A stretch of DNA of 12,546 bases from Amoebophrya sp. AT5.2 (lineage: Eukaryota > Sar > Dinophyceae > Syndiniales > Amoebophryaceae), in assembly GCA_005223375.1 (NCBI GenBank), contig RXOD01005772.1, forward strand, positions 1-12,546, read 5' to 3'. A program made the translations under genes and the position numbers. This document shows, one piece after another, positions 7,244-12,546 of the stretch. Positions within the stretch are counted from its first letter, which is position 1, and each line of letters starts with the position of its first letter. Under the pieces are notes generated by a model that saw nothing but the letters and a program-made list of their open reading frames with translations, searched no databases and was not told the origin of the DNA.

Positions 7244-7588
7244 GATTCAGCTCGCAGTGTCCTGCCTCAGAGGGCGAAAGGCTATACGCATCCGATTGTT
7301 TTTTGGGAAAACTATTCGTGTAGTACGTAGGTGTGCATATGCACCAAAACTTTACGCAGCTGGCTGCTTACTTACTTCGAGTCGATCACATTTTGACCGC
7401 CATGTAATGATAGTCTTGACTTCTACCCTCGCGTTCTCAAAGCGGTGCAGAAAAAAGACTTGAGTTTGACGACGATCCTCTACTGACTCTCCACGAGCGG
7501 GCCAAAGCCAGTAATTTTGCGCAATTTTTCGCCAGGACACACACTCTAGTACACAGTACAAATTTACAACATGCAAGAAAGAATGCAG
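7244..7588. other. Spacer without a supportable gene
   Basis: Mixed composition. The short open frames on either strand (for example 7576-7352 minus) have no coding character. It is probably the leader or promoter of the disrupted gene to its left and the 3' flank of the small gene to its right. Confidence 0.4.
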
Positions 7589-7791
7589 CTAGTCCGTCGC
7601 CCCTTTTTTCTTCTTGGCGTCCACGTTGTACGTCGTCTCAAGAAGAAAAACCCTCTCAGCTTCAACAAAGGTCCGGCAAGAGCGTTCCCTTTCGCCTGCG
7701 GCAGCGCCACGTTGTACGACCTGGACTCACATTGCCGAGGATCGCTATGTCACCACGAGCGAAATTCAATTTGAGTCGTACTCGTATACAT
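7589..7791 (-). CDS. 3' part of a small unidentified gene
   Basis: The last codons read TTYNVDAKKKKGATD and a TAG at 7591-7589, a plausible protein C-terminus. Two models reach it. In the spliced model, an exon ending DIAILGN is joined through a GTGAGT donor (G at 7730) to a pyrimidine-rich acceptor ending at 7637, both at phase 0. In the unspliced model, the coding-like segment YNVALPQAKGNALA (near 7712-7671) is followed by TFVEAERVFLLETTYNV in another frame, one base out. An ATG at 7791 could be the start. The segments are short, so over-reading is a real risk. It is not part of Mog1, which ends cleanly 80 bases before this ATG. Confidence 0.3.
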
Positions 7792-7872
7792 GATCTTGTT
7801 GCTCGTCAAATCTTGCACTTTTAAGTCGCCAGTCAGTGGGCTGCGCCGGCACTTTTACTTATTTTAGGTGAC

Positions 7873-8691
7873 TCAGATAAACAGGCCTTTGTCTTTGATC
7901 CGAAAACTCCGAAGGACCGCAGGGAACGCCAGCAAAAAGGGCACAACGTGCAACCGCTTTTCCTTGCGTAGAAAATCCACCACTTTCGTGCCCCAGCGGC
8001 GACCTAGTTCTTCCAACTTTTGTTCCAGCGCGTCGTCCTTCTCTATGCTGTCGCGGTCGTTCTCTTCTGCCGAGGCAGCCGCTTCGTTCTTCCCCCCTGT
8101 GCAGTTGAAGGTGATGAGGATATCCGTGCTCACGTCTGCAAACCGCAGGCAGGCCAGCACCACCAGCGCCTTCTCCCCTCGTTCCTTTCCGTCGGTGGGT
8201 GGTTTCCCGACACCGCCCGTCGGGCTCGTCGGCCCCCCACCAGCTGAGCAGCCTGCCGACAGCTCGAGCACCTGCTGCCAGCCGATGGCCACGCCGCAGC
8301 TCTTCTGCCCCACGTCAGAGCTCACGTCGCGCACGGAAAGACCCACCTGCTGCTCCACACCGGGAGACTGCGCGGAGGCGGTAAACACGTCGCGCAAGTG
8401 GTACTCCGCGAACTCCTGCGGGATCGGATGGGACGCAAAACAGCTGTCGTCCAGTAGCTCGACGATCAGCGAGTCGGTTTTGGCCGCCCGCGAGCAGAAA
8501 ACCTCCTGGTGGTCGGGGATCTGGCGCAAGCTACTCACGTCGTCGAACTCGTCGAAAACGTCGCAAGTAATCGCGCCGCCAAACAGCTCGCGCGCCGTGA
8601 GACGGGGCTGTGGTCCTTTTGAAGTCGCTGAGGCCGTGAGTACTTGTTTATCACCCTGCTGGTGCGTCATGTCTACGTCCGTATCTTGCAT
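7873..8691 (-). CDS. MOG1: Mog1/RANGRF-type Ran guanine nucleotide release factor
   Basis: The product is a 272-residue single-exon protein. Mog1 proteins bind the GTPase Ran, promote nucleotide release and support nuclear transport. Signature segments are RELFGGAI (34-41), DVSSLRQIPDHQEVF (51-65), DSLIVELLDD (73-82), ALVVLACLRFADVSTDILI (175-193) and the C-terminal SFRIKDKGLF (262-271), in the order expected for the family. A Gly/Pro/Ser-rich loop (about 145-172) and an acidic/Lys-rich helical stretch (about 200-235) enlarge it beyond typical Mog1 proteins of roughly 190 residues. The start at Met1 (context attaaaATGC) is the first in frame; Met8 is a possible alternative. Ran-binding residues were not checked individually. 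The 305-codon frame on the opposite strand is a shadow. Confidence 0.85.
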   Translation of the reverse strand: MQDTDVDMTHQQGDKQVLTASATSKGPQPRLTARELFGGAITCDVFDEFDDVSSLRQIPDHQEVFCSRAAKTDSLIVELLDDSCFASHPIPQEFAEYHLRDVFTASAQSPGVEQQVGLSVRDVSSDVGQKSCGVAIGWQQVLELSAGCSAGGGPTSPTGGVGKPPTDGKERGEKALVVLACLRFADVSTDILITFNCTGGKNEAAASAEENDRDSIEKDDALEQKLEELGRRWGTKVVDFLRKEKRLHVVPFLLAFPAVLRSFRIKDKGLFI

Positions 8692-8834
8692 TTTAATGCG
8701 GCAGAAGCCTTCCGTATGCGGCCCAATGGAGGGGTCGATGAAATCTTTTAAAACTGTAAATCGACAAAAAGCTCTGACGCCTTAGACTGGCTGCATGTCT
8801 AGCGAAAATACCAAGAGGAAAAGTGTCGGAAAAC

Positions 8835-8853
8835 TAGAAACCGTTGGTTTCTA
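8835..8853. repeat. Small hairpin upstream of Mog1
   Basis: TAGAAACC and GGTTTCTA are separated by GTT, about 145 bp upstream of the Mog1 ATG. It may be chance. Confidence 0.5.
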
Positions 8854-9125
8854 CTTCTAGTTCCACCAGGAATCGGAAATGTTATGCCCTAGTCCGATTA
8901 TCGTCTCTTTGTCTTTGCGTCTTCGTCTCTTCGTAATAAATCGTAACTTGACACTTTCTTATAAAAAATATCTTCGCTTCTATCGTTCGTAATCCATCCA
9001 CACCAAGTCTTCGCCGCTCACACAATCTGTCCCGCCTGTAATTTGTGTTTTGAGTGTTCGATGACTGACTTGACATGCGCTTGCTTGTAAGGACGACTAG
9101 GCCACAGATTCCGAGGACCGAAGTT

Positions 9126-9176
9126 CCAGTATTAGTGGCTGATGCTGATTCTGATCAGCTCATAGTCAAATACTGG
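9126..9176. repeat. Nested inverted repeat in the intergenic spacer
   Basis: Outer arms CCAGTATT / AATACTGG enclose inner arms GCTGAT / ATCAGC, giving a two-stem hairpin of about 51 nt. No coding role is apparent. Confidence 0.7.
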
Positions 9177-9373
9177 TCGTGATTATAGGTAGAGAGGATC
9201 TGTGATCTTCGTATCGCATTCGTTCAAAACGATTTGATCCAGTGAAGTCATCCGACCGTATTTTTTGCAACATGTTTCGTCGGCACCACACATTGATTAC
9301 CCGAAATTGTCGTCCTGGGCAGTTTTAGGCGCAGCCATAGAGAGATTGTAGATGCGAAAGTTACACACTTGTC

Positions 9374-9436
9374 TGGATTTTATGTTTGAGCACACTTGTT
9401 TGAGTACAACTGTGTCAGTGTCGTGGATTTTATGTT
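9374..9436. repeat. Direct repeat of a 13-mer at 50-bp distance
   Basis: TGGATTTTATGTT occurs at 9374-9386 and 9424-9436. CACACTTGT is also repeated nearby, suggesting a decayed tandem duplication. Confidence 0.7.
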
Positions 9437-9843
9437 CTTTCTTGTGCGAATTGATTACCAAAGCACAAAACTTCGGACTGGGATAACGTCTGCGCAGTCA
9501 ATGACCCGACTCGCCATGAAAAAGGGTAGGTCAAGCGTTGGTGGTAACAAGCGGCAAGTGCGGTTCGTACTTAATTTTTGCTGCACAGGTGGAAATAATC
9601 AAACTTATACAATACGGGAACAAATATCGCGGGGGCGGGTAGCTTGTCGCGCTCAAGTAGCTCGCACATATGATATGGGAATCGGTATGGGGGTGGGGCT
9701 TGCGTTTCTTATTAAAGTAAGACGAGCCTCTCCAGGGGCCCATTCGGCAAATGGTATCATGCGCATGTGACTGAGTGCAAACCCCGCCCGGCGGCGTAAG
9801 CTACTGTGTCGCTGGCAGCAAAAGGCGGTCCGCACATTCATTC

Positions 9844-12546
9844 TTATCGAAAGCGGCGTCTTTGCTCGAGGGTCGACAGCGCCTTCGGGTACCGGTTCTT
9901 CCCGCCGCAGTTTTTCAGCGTGCGGCTGTCGGCTTCGGTCGAATGCGTACGGTCCCAGAAATAGCCTATGTCCGCCAATGACACCTCTTCCTCGTCCGCA
10001 ATTTCCAAGAACAACTGGCGAATCTTCTGGTAGTCGATGCCCAGTCGCGACGTAAAACTGCCCTCTGGCGCAGTGTTAAAAAGGAACTCCGGAACAACAT
10101 CCATTTTCTCCGACCACTCATCTGCAGCCGGGGGTTTCGATTCCGGTTTGCCTTTGCTCGTAGCTCCGCCGGGCACTAGCGGAACAACTTTCGACGTGTT
10201 TTTCGCCACCGCGGCCAGGGGGCCAAAATCTTGCGCCTTGTTGATGTCGTCCGCCAGCGACACGAGCCCGAGGTAGAGCTCGTCCTTGTTGCTGTAGGGG
10301 TTGTACGTTTGGAGCGCGATGCCCCCCGGCTCCTGCCCGGGCGCCGTCCTGGAAGAACACCGCTCCCGACTCTGCTCGTAGTTCCGCTTTCTTCGCTTCG
10401 AGTCCTTCTCGTGTAATTCCTCCAGCATTTGGAAAAACTTCTGGAATTTCACCGGGCACCCGCTGCAGAGCTCCGCGTGCGGGATCTTTGTCTTCCGCTC
10501 CCCGATCTCCCTTTCGTACTTCGTCAGATCCACCCTCCGACTCCACGGCAGTCGCCCCCCGTTCAACAGCGCCACCATGGTGTACCCGAGGCCGTACAGG
10601 TCGTCGATCTCGTCCAGGTGCTTCCCCATCGCTTCGACGTGGGCCCGCGGGCTCGCGTACTCGATCGTGCCCACAAACGACAGCTGGTCCAGTACTTTCT
10701 GGGCGGGCGTTTTCAGATTCGTGGTGGAGGTCTTGCTCCGGTTATTTGTGGACGCGGCCGTCGTCGTGTCCCCGGACCACGACGGCGCGCCCCGCGCGGC
10801 CGCGCCGCCGTCGAAGGCGAGGGTCTGCAGGATGATGTCCTGCGGGCGCACGGCCTTGAACCAGTCCCCGCGCGGCCGGTGCAGCCCGGCCAGCGGCGCG
10901 CCCAGCGCCTGCTCCAGGCCGTGCTGCAGCGCGCCGGCGCCGAACCGTGCCTGCAGCGTGGTTACGCAGCCCACGCCCGCCGCGGCCATAAAGGACGTCA
11001 TGTTCTCGACCGACCGTTGCCGCCTCATTATGGGACCGTTCACGGGCGGAAACTGCATGTCGAAATCCTCGCGCATCAGCGTCATTGTGTCATCATTATT
11101 CATCGGCTGCTGCACATGCAACGGGACGTCGCCCTTAGGCGCCAGATTTGGGTCGTTCACGATCTGGTTCGCGGCCAGTGGCGTCCAAGAACCGCCACCT
11201 CCATAGGAGTTGTCGTCCAGCACCGCTGACGCGCTCGAGCGCCGCTGGACGAGCAGCGGGGGCTCGATTCCCAACGTGAGCCCCTCGCGCACGCCCCACG
11301 CGACGAAGGACTCGAGTAAAGCGCCGCGCGTGAGCAGCTCAACCACGTATTCACTAGACATGCCCTGCACCATCTCCAGTGCGCAGTCACGCAAAAACGC
11401 CTGGTGGTGACGCTGCGATCCTGCATGAGGGTCTCGGTCTCTCGGTGGAGCTTGTTGCACTAGTGAGTTCACCACGCCCGCACCGGCGACGTTCGACGAC
11501 GCGCGCGACACTGGAGAAAGCATCAGCCCCGAGCCCGAGGAAGCAGCGCCCAACTTCTTTCCGCTGGAGCGGGTCAGAAGTGTCGTCGGGGGAGGGCCCG
11601 CAGCCGTTCCTTGAATCGAGTCTCCCATGTCTTTCGCCACGCTTCTCCCATTAGTCGCGGACGTGCTGGCAAGCACGGAGCCGTTCGCGCTCTTCAGAGT
11701 CGTCGTGCCCTCCTCCGACACTGGCCGGTTTGCGCTTCTCAAGTGCACCAGAGAGTCGTGGCCACGCGTGCGCGTGCCGGCCGAGCCCGCTTCAGAGAGG
11801 TTGTAGTCCCCGTCGAACGAACCAGCTGTGCCGGATTCTCGCTCCATGTTCGCGGACTGCCCCTTATCTCGGAGATCTGCTGCTGGCCCTTGCTGCACGG
11901 CTCGCGTCCTGCGCCCGTACGGAAGCGGCGACTGCCTCTGCAGAGTCCGACTATCGCTCGTGCGCGCCGGCAACGACATCTCACCCCCGCTGTGGTCGTG
12001 GTTGTACTGAAAATCCTCCTCGTCGTTCACGATTCCGGCACGAGTCGGCGGGGAAAAGACCTGCACGTCCCGACTGTTTATGCGGGCGGTGCCGACCGCA
12101 TTCCGCCCGCCAACGGCATTCAGCACCCCCGGCGCCGCGCCGCTCATGTTTATGTTACGGGCGCGCCCCTGGCCCAACGGCGTTGCACCGTAGTCCAGCA
12201 ACGTCGTCGGAACTCCGCGGCCCGGCCCGTGCTCCGCAGGGCTGCTGCGCAGCCGCGACAGCACCTCTTCGTCAGACAAATGCGGCGGCTTGTTTTTGTT
12301 TTTTCCGATTCCCTCCCTTCCACCAGCTAGAGGTTGCTCCCCGACGGCGCTGATCGTGTTCTCTCGTGACGGCCCGTACTCGCGTTCCGGCTCCGGGTTC
12401 ACTTCCTTCGCCAGACCGTAGTCCAAAAGCACGATGCATTTCCCGTAGCTGTAGCCCCATCCCTTGGTCCCCACGCGGAAGTTGGCCGTGCTGTGCTTCA
12501 GGCTTTCGCGGAAACTGGCGCGCTTCTGGCTCGCTGAACCACGGCG
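9844..12546 (-). CDS. Casein-kinase-1-like protein kinase with a giant activation-segment insert (5' partial)
   Basis: This is one uninterrupted frame of 900 codons from the window edge to TAA at 9846-9844. The first residues (TANFRVG ... GKCIVLLDYGLAKEV) match the CK1 stretch 'DNFLMG...vyliDFGLAKky', with DYG (42-44) in place of DFG. The CK1 C-lobe resumes at about residue 623: FVGTIEYASPRAH, IDDLYGLGYTMVALLNGGRLPW (LPW at 666-668), KIPHAELCSGCPVKFQKFF, then IDYQKIRQLFLEI near 838, as in CK1 'DYxYLRxLF'. In ordinary CK1 the DFG and GTxRYAS segments are about 27 residues apart; here they are about 580. The insert is mostly Ser/Gly/Arg-rich but has two ordered-looking blocks near 378-430 and 500-578. 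The N-lobe, HRD and real start lie outside the window, so catalytic competence cannot be judged. Identification as CK1-like is firm; the substrate is unknown. Confidence 0.85.
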   Translation of the reverse strand, partial: RRGSASQKRASFRESLKHSTANFRVGTKGWGYSYGKCIVLLDYGLAKEVNPEPEREYGPSRENTISAVGEQPLAGGREGIGKNKNKPPHLSDEEVLSRLRSSPAEHGPGRGVPTTLLDYGATPLGQGRARNINMSGAAPGVLNAVGGRNAVGTARINSRDVQVFSPPTRAGIVNDEEDFQYNHDHSGGEMSLPARTSDSRTLQRQSPLPYGRRTRAVQQGPAADLRDKGQSANMERESGTAGSFDGDYNLSEAGSAGTRTRGHDSLVHLRSANRPVSEEGTTTLKSANGSVLASTSATNGRSVAKDMGDSIQGTAAGPPPTTLLTRSSGKKLGAASSGSGLMLSPVSRASSNVAGAGVVNSLVQQAPPRDRDPHAGSQRHHQAFLRDCALEMVQGMSSEYVVELLTRGALLESFVAWGVREGLTLGIEPPLLVQRRSSASAVLDDNSYGGGGSWTPLAANQIVNDPNLAPKGDVPLHVQQPMNNDDTMTLMREDFDMQFPPVNGPIMRRQRSVENMTSFMAAAGVGCVTTLQARFGAGALQHGLEQALGAPLAGLHRPRGDWFKAVRPQDIILQTLAFDGGAAARGAPSWSGDTTTAASTNNRSKTSTTNLKTPAQKVLDQLSFVGTIEYASPRAHVEAMGKHLDEIDDLYGLGYTMVALLNGGRLPWSRRVDLTKYEREIGERKTKIPHAELCSGCPVKFQKFFQMLEELHEKDSKRRKRNYEQSRERCSSRTAPGQEPGGIALQTYNPYSNKDELYLGLVSLADDINKAQDFGPLAAVAKNTSKVVPLVPGGATSKGKPESKPPAADEWSEKMDVVPEFLFNTAPEGSFTSRLGIDYQKIRQLFLEIADEEEVSLADIGYFWDRTHSTEADSRTLKNCGGKNRYPKALSTLEQRRRFR

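Larger units (their letters stand above)
8692..9843. other. Intergenic spacer between Mog1 and the CK1-like gene
   Basis: About 1.15 kb, AT-richer than the genes. It separates the 5' end of Mog1 from the stop of the CK1-like gene, both on the minus strand, so it should hold the CK1 3' UTR and the Mog1 promoter. It contains a nested inverted repeat (9126-9176), a hairpin (8835-8853), a 13-mer duplicated at a 50-bp distance (9374/9424) and a pyrimidine-rich stretch (about 8900-8933). A 124-codon plus-strand frame (9396-9770) has no recognisable content. Confidence 0.5.

Noticed and set aside
7868..8785. 305-codon open frame on the plus strand
   Set aside because: It is exactly antisense to the Mog1 homologue, whose minus-strand frame has clear family motifs. 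The plus-strand peptide is Ser/Arg-rich with no recognisable features.
9396..9770. 124-codon plus-strand frame in the spacer
   Set aside because: It has mixed codon use, no motif and no splice or leader context. It is compatible with chance.
11611..12330. 239-codon open frame on the plus strand (and similar ones at 10429-11229 and 10577-11206)
   Set aside because: They are shadows of the 900-codon CK1-like frame. Stop-free antisense frames are expected in GC-rich coding DNA.
1..12546. Search for CRISPR arrays, insertion sequences, phage genes, defence or toxin systems
   Set aside because: None found. The genes are eukaryotic with introns, and the repeats are too few and too small for an array or a transposon end pair.
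1..12546. Dinoflagellate-type spliced-leader sequence as lineage evidence
   Set aside because: I did not see a leader-like sequence with a downstream donor, so lineage is left open despite good acceptor sites before start codons.

Overview
The window looks like nuclear DNA of a eukaryotic microbe. Coding stretches are GC-rich with mostly G/C third codon positions. They are interrupted by AT-richer introns with GT...CAG borders, and the recognisable proteins are eukaryotic: a CMGC-group kinase, a casein-kinase-1-like kinase and a Mog1/RANGRF-type Ran cofactor. Every gene I can support lies on the minus strand. The long low-complexity protein inserts and kinase domains with large insertions fit a protist. 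An alveolate is possible, but nothing here proves the lineage. I see no bacterial operon, CRISPR array, tRNA, rRNA or recognisable transposase.

Layout, low to high coordinates. (1) 1-4915: a six-exon CMGC-group protein kinase gene (CLK/SRPK/DYRK/PRP4-like). It is read from 4915 towards 1 and its 3' end lies outside the window. Four of the five introns are fixed by protein phase and kinase motifs; the donor of intron 1 is uncertain. An additional 5' exon at 5059-5158/5170 is possible. (2) About 5171-6347: GC-rich and mostly without a supportable gene, with a strong 48-nt intron signature at 5832-5879 that may belong to an unrecognised upstream exon or 5' leader. (3) 6348-7243: a gene-like stretch whose coding signal hops through six open segments in changing frames. 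It is a pseudogene, an assembly-error cluster, a mis-modelled spliced gene or, least likely, a recoded gene. (4) 7589-7791: a short, unidentified gene end. (5) 7873-8691: an intact single-exon Mog1/RANGRF homologue. (6) 8692-9843: an AT-richer intergenic spacer with small repeats. (7) 9844-12546: the C-terminal 900 residues of a CK1-like kinase with about 550 residues inserted in the activation segment. Its N-lobe and HRD region lie beyond the right edge.

How the genes relate: the CMGC kinase carries an SV40-like basic nuclear signal, Mog1 acts on Ran in nuclear transport, and CK1 enzymes act in both nucleus and cytosol. A shared nuclear theme is possible, but gene adjacency in a eukaryote is weak evidence. 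No previously undescribed multi-gene system is demonstrated. The observations most worth checking are the CK1 activation-segment insertion, the frame-hopping gene at 6348-7243, and the perfect 14-bp inverted repeat inside exon 1 of the CMGC kinase.
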